Translations under genes and position numbers: made by a program | Shown: piece after piece, positions 1-9,152 of the stretch | Numbering within the stretch: the first letter of the stretch is position 1 | How the letters are laid out: every line of letters starts with the position of its first letter | Assembly (NCBI RefSeq): GCF_015690345.1 | Contig: NZ_JADPUN010000059.1 | Coordinates: 1 to 43,724 of the forward strand | Length of the DNA: 43,724 nt | Direction: 5' to 3' | Source of the DNA: Plantactinospora alkalitolerans | Lineage (GTDB): Bacteria; Actinomycetota; Actinomycetes; Mycobacteriales; Micromonosporaceae | The notes under the pieces: generated by a model | What the model was told of the DNA's origin: nothing | What the model saw: the letters and a program-made list of their open reading frames with translations, nothing else | Database searches by the model: none

Positions 1-509
1 GAGGAGATGGGGTGGGAGGAGGTGGGGCGGCGGTTGGGGTGGGGGGTGGTCAGTGCCAGTAGGGCTAGGAGGGCGAGGGCGATGCCGATGGCGTAGGTGA
101 TCCGGCCGGAGACGAGGTTGCCGGCTATGCAGGCGGCGCCGACCAGCGCACCGGCCAGCGGGCGGCGGGCGGCGGTTCGGACCAGGAGCAGCGCCAGCGC
201 GGCCGCCGAGACGAGCAGGGCCAGGGCCCCCGCCAGGCGGGGGCCGAGCGAGTCCCCGCCGAGCCAGTGCATCAGCGGCGGGGTGAAGAGGCTGTACCCG
301 TACGGCGACACACCCGCGTACCAGCCGAGGTCGAGCGGCGCGAAGCCGTGCCGGGCGAAGAAGTTGGCCCGGGCGACCTGTGCGGACAGGTCGGTCCCCA
401 GCGGCGGGGCGAGCAGGAACGTCACCGCCAGTAGCGTCGCCAGCCCGACCGCGCCGAGCACGGTGCGGGCCGGGCCGGCCGGCAACGCCGTCCGGTGCCG
501 GTCAGGCAT
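1..509 (-). CDS. Integral membrane protein, partial (C-terminus outside window)
   Basis: An open frame runs from the ATG at 509 to the window edge without a stop, giving 169 residues of a longer protein. A hydrophobic segment (about residues 18-33) is followed by an extracytoplasmic-looking loop with TDLSAQVARANFFARHG and a GVSPYGYSLFTPPLMHWLGG stretch, then two further hydrophobic helices. A first membrane helix followed by a loop with a conserved Asp resembles GT-C type polyprenol-linked glycosyltransferases, but with only the N-terminus visible this is a guess. The start overlaps the glnE stop by 8 bases (ATGCCTGA), so it is probably co-translated with glnE. Confidence 0.7.
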   Translation of the reverse strand, partial: MPDRHRTALPAGPARTVLGAVGLATLLAVTFLLAPPLGTDLSAQVARANFFARHGFAPLDLGWYAGVSPYGYSLFTPPLMHWLGGDSLGPRLAGALALLVSAAALALLLVRTAARRPLAGALVGAACIAGNLVSGRITYAIGIALALLALLALTTPHPNRRPTSSHPIS

Positions 510-3500
510 TGAGTACGCGTTCCGCAGCGGCCCGGCTGCGCCGTGCGGTCCGCAGGTATTCGTCGAGGAACTCGCCCGGATCCTCCGCACCGAGCAGCCG
601 CACCACCCCGGCGAGTTCGACCCCGTGCCGGGGCAACTGGTCGCCGGCCCGGCCGCGCACCAGCATCAACGCGTTGCGTACCTGCGCCGCCATGGTCCAG
701 CCGGCGGCCATCGCGGCGGCATCGGCGGCATCGACGACGTCGGCGTCCCGGGCGGCGGCCAGCGCGTCGAGGGTACGCGTGCAGCGCAGCTCCGGCAGCG
801 AGCCGGCGTGCCGGAGCTGCATCAACTGCACCGCCCACTCCACGTCGGCCAGCCCGCCCCGGCCCAGCTTGGTATGGGTCGCCGGGTCGGCGTTCCGGGG
901 CAGCCGCTCGGTCTCCACCCGGGCCTTGATCCGCCGGATCTCCACCACCTGTTCGCGGGTAAGTCCCCGCTCCGGATAGCGCACCGGGTCGGCGACGGCC
1001 TCGAACTCGGTGCCGAGGTCGGCGTCGCCGCAGACGTACCGGGCGCGCAGCAGGGCCTGTGCCTCCCAGACCTTCGACCAGCGGGCGTAGTACTGCGCGT
1101 ACGCGGCCAGGCTGCGGACCAGCGGCCCCTGCCGTCCCTCGGGACGCAGGTCGGCGTCGACTCCGAGCGGTGGATCGGGTGCCGGCATTCCGAGCAGCCG
1201 GCGCAGTTCCTCGGCGATCCCCCGGGCCGCCGTGCTCGCCACGTCCTCGGCGACTCCGGGCGGGGGGTCGTAGACGAACAGCACGTCGGCGTCGGAGAGG
1301 TAGTTCATCTCGTACCCGCCGAGCCGGCCGACGCCGATGACCGCGAACCGGAGTCCGGGCACCGTCGGCTGGGTCGCCCGGGCCACCCGCAGCGCCGCCC
1401 CGAGGGTGGCGTCGGTGACGGCGGAGAGCGCCGCGCCGACCGCGGTGACGTCGAACATCGCGGCACCTGCCGTACCCGATTCCGGGCGGACGGGCGGCAC
1501 CGGTCTGGTTGGTCCGCCCGGGGTACGCCCGCTCGGGATTGGGCCGCTCGGGATTGGTCCGCTCGGGATTGGTCCGCTCGGGATTGGGCCGCTCGGCCGG
1601 CCCGGGGTCAGTGAACCGGCCTGGTGGAGCACGTCGGCACAGGCGACCCGGATCAGTTCACGGCTGCGCAGCGCCCGGACGGCCCGGATCGCCTCGGTCG
1701 GGTTGGCCGGCTGCGGCCCCCGGCCACCGAGGTGCCGGTCGGCCGCGGCGGCGAGGCCGTCGCGCAGTACGTCGGTGTCGCGTGGGGTCAGTTCGGCGTC
1801 CTCGGCGAGCAGCCGGAGCGCCTCCGGGTCCCGGGCCAGCAGGTCCGCCACGTAGCGGGAACCGGCGAGGATCCGGGCCAGCCGGCGGGCCACCGGCCCC
1901 TCGTCGCGCAGCAGTCGCAGGTACCAGGGGGTGCCGCCGAGCTTGTCGGAGACCGTCCGGTAGTTGAGCAGGCCCCGGTCCGGCTCCGGCGCGTCGGCGA
2001 ACTCCTGGAGCAGCACCGGAAGCAGGGTGCGCTGGATCGCCGCCGTCCGGGTCAGCCCGCCGGTCAGGGCCTCCAGGTGGCGCAGCGCCCTGGCCGGATC
2101 GCCGAATCCGAGGATCTCCAGCCGTTTCCGGGCCGCCTCCGGGGTCATCCGCAGTCCGTCGGCCGGCACCCGGGCGACCGCCTCCAGCAGCGGCCGGTAG
2201 AGCAGTTTGGCGTGCAGCCGCCGTACCTCGGTGGCGTGCCCGACCCAGTCGGCCCGGAACGCCTCGACGGCGCTCTGGCCCGGCAGTGCGGTGTAGCCGA
2301 GCGCGTGGGCCAGCCAGCGCAGCGCGGGCGGGTCCGCCGGCACGGTGTGGGTACGCCGCAGGCCCTGCAACTGGAGCCGGTGTTCGACGCCGCGCAGGAA
2401 CCGGTACCCGCGCAGCAGCGCCTCGCCGTCGGCCCGGCCGACGTAGCCGCCCGCGACCAGCGCCCGCAGCGCCGGCAGCGTGCCCCGGGACCGCAGCGAC
2501 TCGTCGACCCGCCCGTGTACGAGTTGGAGGAGCTGCACGGCGAACTCGATGTCCCGTAGCCCGCCCGGACCACGCTTGATCTCGCGCTCCAGCTCCTTGG
2601 GCGGGATGTTGTCGATGATCTTCCGGCGCATGGCCCGGACGTCCTCGACCGCCTCCGGGCGTTCCGCCGCCCGCCAGACCAGCGGGGCGAGCTGGTCGAT
2701 CCACTCCCCGGCCAGCTCGGTGTCCCCGGCCGCCGGACGGGCCTTGAGCAGCGCCTGGAACTCCCACGTCCGGGCCCACCGCCGGTAGTAGGCGAGATGA
2801 CTGGCGAGGGTACGCACCAGCGGGCCACGGTTGCCCTCGGGCCGCAGAGCGGCGTCGACCGGCCAGGCCACCAGTCCGCAGATGTGGATCAGCCGGGTAG
2901 CCACCTGGGTGGCGGCGGGCAGGTCCTCGTCCGTCGCGGCCACGAAGATGACGTCGACGTCGGAGACGTAGTTCAGCTCCTCGCCCCCGCACTTGCCCAT
3001 CGCTAGCACGGCGAGCCGGGGCGCCGGGGTGCCGTCCGGCAACTCGTCGACCGCGATGTCGTACGCGGCACCCAGGGTGGCGTCGGCCAGTGCGGAGATC
3101 GCCGCCATGGTCTGCTCCAGGCCGCGCCCGCCGGTCAGGTCGGCGGCCGCGATCCGCAGCAGGGCCAGCCGGTACGCCTGCCGCAACGCGGCCTCCGGCG
3201 GCAGGCGCCCAGGGGTGCCCGGCCCGGTGGCGTCGCTGGGCGCGGGGCCCCCGGCGACCTCGGGACGCAGCATTCCCTCGGCGACCTCGGGGTGCAGCAT
3301 TCCCTCGGCGAGCTCGGGGTGCAGCATTCCCTCGGCGCTGGGCGGTAGCCCGTCCGTCCCGGTGGACAGGGCCTGCCACTGTTCCGGGTTCGCCACCAGA
3401 TGGTCGCCGAGCGCCGACGAGGCCCCGAGGACGGCGACCATCCTGCGTCGCAGCCCCGGATCGGCGTGCATCGCCGTGATCAGGGCCGAACTGTCCGGGT

Positions 3501-3765
3501 CTGCGGCGGAACGACGCTCCGCCTCCACGATCCGGTGCAGTTGACGCAGCGCCAGGTCGGGGTCGGCGGCCCGGGACAGCGCGGTGAGCAGTTGGCCGGC
3601 CGGTTCGTCGACCGGTTCCAGGGCGACGACGTCCCACAGCCCGAGCCCGTCCGGCCCGAGCAGTTCGGTGGCCCGCCCGGCACCGTTGCCGGCGACACCA
3701 CCGCCGTCGCCCACGCCGAAGCCGTACCGGGCGAGCCGGCCGGGTGCGCTGGTCGGTCTGCTCAT
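502..3765 (-). CDS. glnE: Bifunctional glutamine synthetase adenylyltransferase / adenylyl-removing enzyme
   Basis: GlnE attaches or removes AMP on a tyrosine of GlnA-type glutamine synthetase, tuning ammonium assimilation. Two nucleotidyltransferase domains are visible: the N-terminal adenylyl-removing core with MGKCGGEELNYVSDVDVIFV (about residues 256-275) and the C-terminal adenylylating core with GVGRLGGYEMNYLSDADVLF (about 809-828). At 1087 residues it is longer than mycobacterial GlnE (about 990). Part of the excess is two repeat-encoded linkers: three 9-residue units ending EGML (DNA 3257-3335) and four IPSGP units (DNA 1527-1600). The ATG at 3765 has TAGGAGG upstream, overlapping the stop of the amidotransferase gene, so the two are an operon. 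Its substrate is presumably a GlnA1 elsewhere, because the GlnA2-type enzyme in this window lacks the target tyrosine. Confidence 0.97.
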   Translation of the reverse strand: MSRPTSAPGRLARYGFGVGDGGGVAGNGAGRATELLGPDGLGLWDVVALEPVDEPAGQLLTALSRAADPDLALRQLHRIVEAERRSAADPDSSALITAMHADPGLRRRMVAVLGASSALGDHLVANPEQWQALSTGTDGLPPSAEGMLHPELAEGMLHPEVAEGMLRPEVAGGPAPSDATGPGTPGRLPPEAALRQAYRLALLRIAAADLTGGRGLEQTMAAISALADATLGAAYDIAVDELPDGTPAPRLAVLAMGKCGGEELNYVSDVDVIFVAATDEDLPAATQVATRLIHICGLVAWPVDAALRPEGNRGPLVRTLASHLAYYRRWARTWEFQALLKARPAAGDTELAGEWIDQLAPLVWRAAERPEAVEDVRAMRRKIIDNIPPKELEREIKRGPGGLRDIEFAVQLLQLVHGRVDESLRSRGTLPALRALVAGGYVGRADGEALLRGYRFLRGVEHRLQLQGLRRTHTVPADPPALRWLAHALGYTALPGQSAVEAFRADWVGHATEVRRLHAKLLYRPLLEAVARVPADGLRMTPEAARKRLEILGFGDPARALRHLEALTGGLTRTAAIQRTLLPVLLQEFADAPEPDRGLLNYRTVSDKLGGTPWYLRLLRDEGPVARRLARILAGSRYVADLLARDPEALRLLAEDAELTPRDTDVLRDGLAAAADRHLGGRGPQPANPTEAIRAVRALRSRELIRVACADVLHQAGSLTPGRPSGPIPSGPIPSGPIPSGPIPSGRTPGGPTRPVPPVRPESGTAGAAMFDVTAVGAALSAVTDATLGAALRVARATQPTVPGLRFAVIGVGRLGGYEMNYLSDADVLFVYDPPPGVAEDVASTAARGIAEELRRLLGMPAPDPPLGVDADLRPEGRQGPLVRSLAAYAQYYARWSKVWEAQALLRARYVCGDADLGTEFEAVADPVRYPERGLTREQVVEIRRIKARVETERLPRNADPATHTKLGRGGLADVEWAVQLMQLRHAGSLPELRCTRTLDALAAARDADVVDAADAAAMAAGWTMAAQVRNALMLVRGRAGDQLPRHGVELAGVVRLLGAEDPGEFLDEYLRTARRSRAAAERVLNA
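1527..1600 (-). repeat. 15-bp tandem repeat inside glnE, (IPSGP)n linker
   Basis: Four near-identical copies of the unit CCGCTCGGGATTGGT lie in tandem, differing at the last base or two. In glnE frame they encode repeated Ile-Pro-Ser-Gly-Pro between the two catalytic halves. The length keeps frame in multiples of five residues, as expected for a slippage-prone flexible linker. Confidence 0.9.
3257..3335 (-). repeat. 27-bp tandem repeat inside glnE
   Basis: Three imperfect copies of a 27-bp unit built on CTCGGGGTGCAGCATTCCCT encode three copies of a 9-residue motif of the form H-P-E-V-A-E-G-M-L. It sits N-terminal to the first catalytic core in a region that is normally variable. Confidence 0.85.
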
Positions 3766-3777
3766 CGCCGGCGCCTC

Positions 3778-4581
3778 CTAATGTCCGAGGAGCGGCAGCG
3801 TCCGCCGGGGCTCCGCGTCCGGCAGCCGGCCCTGGGCCAGCGCCGCGAACCGGGCGGCGAACGGCTGCCACACCTCCTCCACGTCCGGCAGTATCTCGGC
3901 GCAGGCGGCCACCACCAGCTCGGGGTCGTAGTCCAGTTCGGCCAGTACCGCCGAGTCGCTCGCCCAGTCGGCGATCATGTCGGTGTCGCACTCGATGTGG
4001 AACTGAAGTCCCCAGGCCCGGTCGCCGAGCCGGAACGCCTGGTGCGGGTAGCGGGTCGAGGCGGCCAGCAGGGTCGCCCCGTGCGGCAACTCGGTGATCT
4101 CGTCGACGTGCCACTGGAGCACGTCGGGGATCATCGGCACGTACCTGAACAGCGGGTCGCCGTCGGCCGCGTCCCGCTTGCCCACCACGGTCGGCCCGAT
4201 CTCCGGCCCGGCCTCGCTCCGCTGCACCGTGCCGGCGTGGGCGGTGGCCAGGAGTTGGGCGCCGAGACAGATCGCCAGGGTGGGCACCCGGTACCGGACC
4301 GCCTTGCGGAGCAGCCCCTCCAGGGCCGGGAACCAACCGGCGCCGGGAGTGCCGTCGGGCGCCGGGTAGGGCTGCTGGTAGCCGCCGAGCACCACCAGCG
4401 CGTCGTATCCGGTCAGGTCCTCGGGGAGGGCGTCCCCGGCGTACGGCCGCAGCACCCGCAGTTCGAGACCGGCCTCGGTGAGCCACTCCCCCAGCCGGCG
4501 GGCGCCGTTCGTCGGGTCGTTCTCGATCACCAGCGCGATCGCGGTCGCGGTCACACTCTCGGTTCCGGTCTCGGTTGCCAC
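3778..4581 (-). CDS. Class I glutamine amidotransferase-like protein
   Basis: Type 1 glutamine amidotransferases hydrolyse glutamine to ammonia with a Cys-His-Glu triad. Visible motifs are ALVVLGGYQQPYPAPDG (oxyanion region), TLAICLGAQLLATAHAG with the nucleophile Cys, and LQFHIECDTDMIADW with the His-x-Glu pair. It is 267 residues, a stand-alone domain with no synthetase partner fused. The frame opens at GTG 4581. A second GTG at 4554 (VTATAIALVIEND) fits the start of related proteins better, and neither has a strong ribosome site. The stop is 12 bases upstream of glnE, which suggests a nitrogen-related role, but the acceptor of the ammonia is unknown. Confidence 0.9.
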   Translation of the reverse strand: MATETGTESVTATAIALVIENDPTNGARRLGEWLTEAGLELRVLRPYAGDALPEDLTGYDALVVLGGYQQPYPAPDGTPGAGWFPALEGLLRKAVRYRVPTLAICLGAQLLATAHAGTVQRSEAGPEIGPTVVGKRDAADGDPLFRYVPMIPDVLQWHVDEITELPHGATLLAASTRYPHQAFRLGDRAWGLQFHIECDTDMIADWASDSAVLAELDYDPELVVAACAEILPDVEEVWQPFAARFAALAQGRLPDAEPRRTLPLLGH

Positions 4582-4650
4582 GGTGTTGAGGCTATCCGGT
4601 GGCCCCGTCCGGCACCGATAGGCTCTGGGCCGAGTGGAGGAGGAGGCACG

Positions 4651-5595
4651 GTGCCCGACGATCAGGCCGTACGGCCACCGGCGCTACGTCCCGGGGACAC
4701 AGTGTTGCTGGTGTCACCCTCGGGGCCGACCCGACCGGAACGAGTTGCCCGGGGCGTCGAACTCCTCACCGGTTGGGGCCTGCGTCCGGTCCTGGCCCCG
4801 AACGCGTACGCCCGGCGCGGCTACCTGGCCGGGGACGACGCACTTCGGGCCGCCGACCTCAACGCCGCCTTCGCCGACCCGTCGGTACGCGGCGTCCTCT
4901 GCACCCGGGGCGGCTACGGTGCGCAGCGCGTCGTCGACGCCCTCGACATGGCGGCGGTCCGCCACGACCCGAAGGTGGTGGCCGGGTTCTCCGACATCAC
5001 CGCGCTGCAACTCGCGCTCTGGCGCGGCGCCCGGCTGGCCACCGTACACGGCCCCGGGGCCGCCTGGCTGGACGAGCGCACCCCGCCGGCCTCGGCCGAG
5101 TCGCTGCGCGCCGCGCTGATGAGCACCGAACCGGTGGTGGTGCACCGGCTGCCGACCGAGGAGACCGCCCCGGTGCTGGTCCCCGGTACGGCCACCGGCC
5201 CGCTGATCGGCGGGAACCTCTGCCTGATCGTGTCGTCCCTGGGAACTCCGGACATGCCGGACCTGACCGGGGCGATCCTGTTGATCGAGGACGTCGGGGA
5301 GCCGCCGTACAAGGTCGACCGGATGCTCACCCACCTGCGCCGGGCGGGAGTGCTGGCCGGGGTGGCCGGGGTGGCGGTGGGCCAGTTCACCGACTGCGCC
5401 GACAACTGGGCGATCGGTGTGGCCGACGTGCTCGCCGAGCGGCTGGGTGACCTCGGGGTGCCGGTGCTCGGCGGACTGCCGATCGGGCACGGGGTCGGCC
5501 AGCTCACCGTGCCGGTCGGCGTACCGGCGACCCTGGATGCCACCGCCGGCACCCTTACCGTCTCCCCCGCCGTACGCCGCTGGACGTCGAGCTAG
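4651..5595 (+). CDS. LD-carboxypeptidase, peptidase family S66
   Basis: S66 enzymes (LdcA, MccF) cleave an L-D peptide bond, either in murein tetrapeptides during peptidoglycan recycling or in microcin C-like toxins. The 314-residue protein shows the family features: LLVSPSGP at the N-terminus, TRGGYGAQR, the nucleophile Ser114 in GFSDIT, Glu213 in LLIEDVGEPPYKVDRML and His280 in PIGHG, a complete Ser-Glu-His triad. No signal peptide is seen, so it acts in the cytoplasm. The GTG start at 4651 is preceded by AGGAGGAGG at the right distance. It is divergent from the amidotransferase gene. Confidence 0.94.
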   Translation: MPDDQAVRPPALRPGDTVLLVSPSGPTRPERVARGVELLTGWGLRPVLAPNAYARRGYLAGDDALRAADLNAAFADPSVRGVLCTRGGYGAQRVVDALDMAAVRHDPKVVAGFSDITALQLALWRGARLATVHGPGAAWLDERTPPASAESLRAALMSTEPVVVHRLPTEETAPVLVPGTATGPLIGGNLCLIVSSLGTPDMPDLTGAILLIEDVGEPPYKVDRMLTHLRRAGVLAGVAGVAVGQFTDCADNWAIGVADVLAERLGDLGVPVLGGLPIGHGVGQLTVPVGVPATLDATAGTLTVSPAVRRWTSS

Positions 5596-5636
5596 TTCGC
5601 TGGGTAGCGCGCGACCGGCGGCTGCCCGACGCGTCG

Positions 5637-8600
5637 TCAGTCTGCGGCACCTTCCAAGGTCCGGTCGTACCGGGCGCGTAGCTCCGGATCCGCATTCACG
5701 GACGCGACCACAGCTGCGAGGAACGGTTCCGAAACGCCGCCAGCGGCCCCGGCCTCGGCCAACTGGACGAACACCTCGGCGGCGATTTGCAGGTCGGCAG
5801 CGGAGGACTCGTTCAGGGCCCCGGCCCGCAACAGTTCTCCCAGGAGCTTGTCGACGGCCCGGTCGCGGCCGAGAAAGACCCGGGCACACCGGAGCAACGC
5901 ATCGGCCAGCCTGCTCTCGGTGATCAGGTACCAGGGCAACGATCCCACGACCTGGTAGGCCATGTCGGCCGGCAGTCCCGGGTCATTCGCGAGCCGATCG
6001 AGGACGAGTGCGGCCAGCCGGTGCACCACGTACGCGTTGTCGAACGTGGTCAGCGTCGCGACGACCCGCAGGAAGCCGTGCAGACGTTCGTCCGCGCCGC
6101 GGTCATCCGACGGGAACATCACGAACGCGAGCACGTCGTGCAGGGTGGACGCGGCCCCGCCCTGCGAATTGAGGCGGAAGTGGTTGATTCCCTCCGGAAG
6201 GACCGCCACCGCCGGTTCGAGCGCGTGGATCAGCACATCGTCGTCGATCGCACACCGCAGGTACGCCCGGCGGGCGAGCTGTGCCCAGGACTGGCCCGAC
6301 CGGACGAAGCTCTGCGATCGCTCCGGCGACAGGTCGTACGTCCACAGCGGATCGACCGGGCGGGGCCGCCACGTGGCCGGATCGGTGGTGATCCGCAGCT
6401 CGATGTCCCGGGTGCCGTCGGCGGACCGCAGCCGATCGAGGACCAGCGTCTCCACCAGGCTGGTCCAGTCCTGGGTACCGAGCTGGGACTGCCACAGCAG
6501 GGTTTCCCGGTGCCAACAGGCCACCACGTTGCGGCCCGGATAGAGCCGGCCGCCACGCAGGGTGCCACCGGCGCAGATAGCCAGTAGCAGCAGATTCGCG
6601 CTGTACGCGGCGTGTCGGGCCGGCAGCGGCAGCGGACGGGGTTGGTACGACTCGTACCGGCGGGACGGCCGGGCATGGTGAGCCTTCTGGAAAAGCCCGA
6701 CCAGCAACGTCGTCAGTCCCGCCGACCCGCCGCCCGATCCGCCGCCCGATCCGCCGGACATCAGCCCGGTCAGGAATCCGAGGATCGGAGTGCGCCCGCT
6801 CAGCGCCGCGTACGACAGCAGGGCGTGCAGCAGGTCGTCGTCGGGCGGTCCGCTACCGAACGACATCGTCGCGGCGGCTTCTCTGGCCGCGATGTTCGTC
6901 AGCACCTGCCAGGCGAACCGGGCGACCAGGAACTCGCCGAAGGTGGCGTGCAGGAACTCGTACGTCTCCAACGGGCTGTTGTCGCGCTCCGCCCTGGCCC
7001 GGTGCACGAAGAAGAACCGGCCGAGCACGATCTCGGCATGCCCCAGCGGCGCGCGCAGGTCGGCGGCGGTGCCGGACGGCGATGCGGCGCCGAGCAGGGC
7101 CAGCAGATCGGTCTCCAACTGGGCTTCGGTGACCCACTGGGCGTTGCGGTTGAACATCGCGAAGGCGACCACCGACAACCGGCGCAGTTCCCCCTCGACG
7201 GCCTGGTCGACCTCCCCGTTCGGCAGTCCCCGGCGGTGCTTGACCACCTCCCGGTGGGCGAACCGGCGCAGCAGGCGCTCGTAGAGTTCGTCCTTGCGCA
7301 GCGCCCCGGCCGAGCGCAGCGCATTGCCGTCGGCGTCGTACAGCGCCAGCATCAGCAGCAGCAGTGGCTGCTCGGCCAGCTCGCGGTGGGCCAGCACGGT
7401 CGGCAGGTCCAGCGGGGCCACCCCGCGGGCCACGAACTCGTCGGCGTTGACCCTGTTCCAGGCGGCCAGCCAGGTGGCGACCCGTTCCTGGTCGAACGGC
7501 TCCAGCCGCAACCCGACGGTCCCCTCCGGCGGCCGGGCCCGGTCGGCGACGCTGGTCCGGCTGGTCACCAGGACCACGACCGGTCGGCCCTGGTCGGCCT
7601 CGCGACGCTGGAACGCCGCGACCTTGAGCAGGTAGTCGGTCTGGCTCACCCCGGTCGCCTGGAGCAGTTCGTCGAAGCCGTCGAGGAGCACCACCGGCAG
7701 GGCGTCACCGGCGGAACGGGCCAGCGCCGGCCAGTCCAGCCGCTCGCCGGTCGCCGCACGCACCGCGTACTCGATCTGATCCTGAAGATCGGCGGCGGCC
7801 GGCACGTCGCGAAGCACCACCCGGACCGGCAGGAAGTCCGCTGCCGGCAACTGGGCCGCCAGCACCCGGGTGAGTACGGACTTGCCGGAACCGGGCTGTC
7901 CGAGCACCAGCAGCGGCGCCTCGACCGCGCCCGGAGTGGTGAGGTAGCCGGTGAGGAACTCGGACAGGTCCCGCCGGACCGGCTGCTCCAGCCACCACGA
8001 CTCGTCGCTGGGCCGGGCGTCCGGGCCCAGTGCGGCCACCCGGCACAACGGTGGCACGTACGCCGCACCGAGGGTCGGCACTTTGATCCCGGCCGGTACG
8101 TCCCCGGACTCGACGATCGACCGATCCAGCCCCCTGGCGTACGTCCCGGCCAGTGCGGCCCGGCGCTCGTCCGGTGCCCGTCCGGTCGAGATCTGGCAAA
8201 GGATCTGTTCGAGGTCGCCGAGTGCGGCGGAGAGCTGGCGGAGCTCGTTCCGGGTCGCGGCGTGCTCCCGGAGCCCGGCCCAGAAGGCCACCTCGGGAAA
8301 ATCGCCAGCCAACCGGCCGAGCAGTTCCTGGTGCCGGTCCACCGCACTGGTCGGCAGGACATTCAGGAGGGCGTCGAACCGCTGCTGCTCGCCGAGACCC
8401 AGCCACTCCCAGGCGGCCAGTCCGACCACGAACCGCCGCAGCCGGTCGACGACCTCCTGGTAGTAGCCGTCCAGTGCCGCCCGGAAGTCCCGGTACGCCT
8501 GCTCCGGGCCGGGCGCCGGAACCCCGTCGCCGAAGAACGCCCGCAACAGCGGCCCGTGGTCGGCGCCGTGCGCCCCGGCCACCGCGACCTGTTCCCGCTC

Positions 8601-8933
8601 GGTCAGCTCCAGGTCACCGAACCGGAACGGGAGGTCGGCCTCGGTCAGCGCCTCGAAGAACGCGGTCACCACGAGCACCCGGTGTGCCGCCGCCAGCCGC
8701 TCGGTCCGGTCGTACCGGGTCAGGCCGGCACGCCGCTCCGAGACGGTACGGACAAGTTCATGGCTGAGCCGGACGAACTCGGCCTTGGCGTCGAAGAGCG
8801 CCAGCACCGCCGGCACCGCGACGGCCGTGCCGAGCAGGGCGCCTCCGGCGATGGTGTCGAGCGCGCTCACCACCCGGCCACGGTCGCCGCCGAGCAGCCG
8901 TGCGGCGGCGGCGTAAGAAAGCGTCCGGGGCAC
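5637..8933 (-). CDS. NACHT-domain STAND NTPase with N-terminal helical domain
   Basis: A 1098-residue signalling NTPase. The N-terminus (RTLSYAAAARLLGG, then LFDAKAEF and a long helical region) resembles the actinobacterial NACHT N-terminal helical domain of the NNH7 type. The ATPase core has Walker A LVLGQPGSGKS (about residues 341-351) and Walker B VVLLDGFDELLQ (about 411-421). These are followed by the SRTS sensor region and the winged-helix part with FLHATFGEFLVARF. A Gly/Ser linker (GGSGGGSGGG) separates this from a roughly 350-residue C-terminal region of unknown fold, probably the sensor. I chose GTG 8933 because AGGAG lies 7 bases upstream and the family starts there; the frame extends to a GTG at 9023 without a good ribosome site. 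Several bacterial NACHT proteins are antiphage defences. That role here is inference, and no effector gene is adjacent. Confidence 0.92.
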   Translation of the reverse strand: MPRTLSYAAAARLLGGDRGRVVSALDTIAGGALLGTAVAVPAVLALFDAKAEFVRLSHELVRTVSERRAGLTRYDRTERLAAAHRVLVVTAFFEALTEADLPFRFGDLELTEREQVAVAGAHGADHGPLLRAFFGDGVPAPGPEQAYRDFRAALDGYYQEVVDRLRRFVVGLAAWEWLGLGEQQRFDALLNVLPTSAVDRHQELLGRLAGDFPEVAFWAGLREHAATRNELRQLSAALGDLEQILCQISTGRAPDERRAALAGTYARGLDRSIVESGDVPAGIKVPTLGAAYVPPLCRVAALGPDARPSDESWWLEQPVRRDLSEFLTGYLTTPGAVEAPLLVLGQPGSGKSVLTRVLAAQLPAADFLPVRVVLRDVPAAADLQDQIEYAVRAATGERLDWPALARSAGDALPVVLLDGFDELLQATGVSQTDYLLKVAAFQRREADQGRPVVVLVTSRTSVADRARPPEGTVGLRLEPFDQERVATWLAAWNRVNADEFVARGVAPLDLPTVLAHRELAEQPLLLLMLALYDADGNALRSAGALRKDELYERLLRRFAHREVVKHRRGLPNGEVDQAVEGELRRLSVVAFAMFNRNAQWVTEAQLETDLLALLGAASPSGTAADLRAPLGHAEIVLGRFFFVHRARAERDNSPLETYEFLHATFGEFLVARFAWQVLTNIAAREAAATMSFGSGPPDDDLLHALLSYAALSGRTPILGFLTGLMSGGSGGGSGGGSAGLTTLLVGLFQKAHHARPSRRYESYQPRPLPLPARHAAYSANLLLLAICAGGTLRGGRLYPGRNVVACWHRETLLWQSQLGTQDWTSLVETLVLDRLRSADGTRDIELRITTDPATWRPRPVDPLWTYDLSPERSQSFVRSGQSWAQLARRAYLRCAIDDDVLIHALEPAVAVLPEGINHFRLNSQGGAASTLHDVLAFVMFPSDDRGADERLHGFLRVVATLTTFDNAYVVHRLAALVLDRLANDPGLPADMAYQVVGSLPWYLITESRLADALLRCARVFLGRDRAVDKLLGELLRAGALNESSAADLQIAAEVFVQLAEAGAAGGVSEPFLAAVVASVNADPELRARYDRTLEGAAD

Positions 8934-9152
8934 CCGGCTACTCCTGTCGATCGAGACTCCCGGCCCAAGCATGGCCGTACCGGACAACCGACGGTAGTGG
9001 GCCAGGACCGCCCGGTCGAGCACGGACCGGGGCGGAGATCGGGGGTTCGGCCATGATTCTCAGCCCTCTGCCAGGTCGGCTACGGCCGCCACACAGGGTG
9101 ATGCGGCAGTCTGGACGACTGCAGACCGCTTCGCCGACGAGAGGAAAACCAG
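8934..9152. promoter_or_regulatory. Divergent promoter region, NACHT gene / secreted protein gene
   Basis: A 219-base spacer separates the two divergent starts. I see the ribosome site AGAGGA before the ATG at 9153 and AGGAG before the GTG at 8933. No convincing -10/-35 pair or operator stands out. Confidence 0.4.

Noticed and set aside
97-1614. Long plus-strand open frame opposite glnE and the membrane gene
   Set aside because: Its protein is Arg/Gly/Pro-rich low complexity with no family features. It mirrors the third-position GC of the glnE strand.
3400-4650. Upstream extension of the LD-carboxypeptidase frame
   Set aside because: It lies opposite glnE and the amidotransferase gene and is low complexity. 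A clear ribosome site and the family start lie at 4651.
6612-9056. 814-codon plus-strand frame opposite the NACHT gene
   Set aside because: Composition is that of an antisense shadow (Gln/Gly/Arg/Val-rich) and the opposite strand has unambiguous NACHT motifs.
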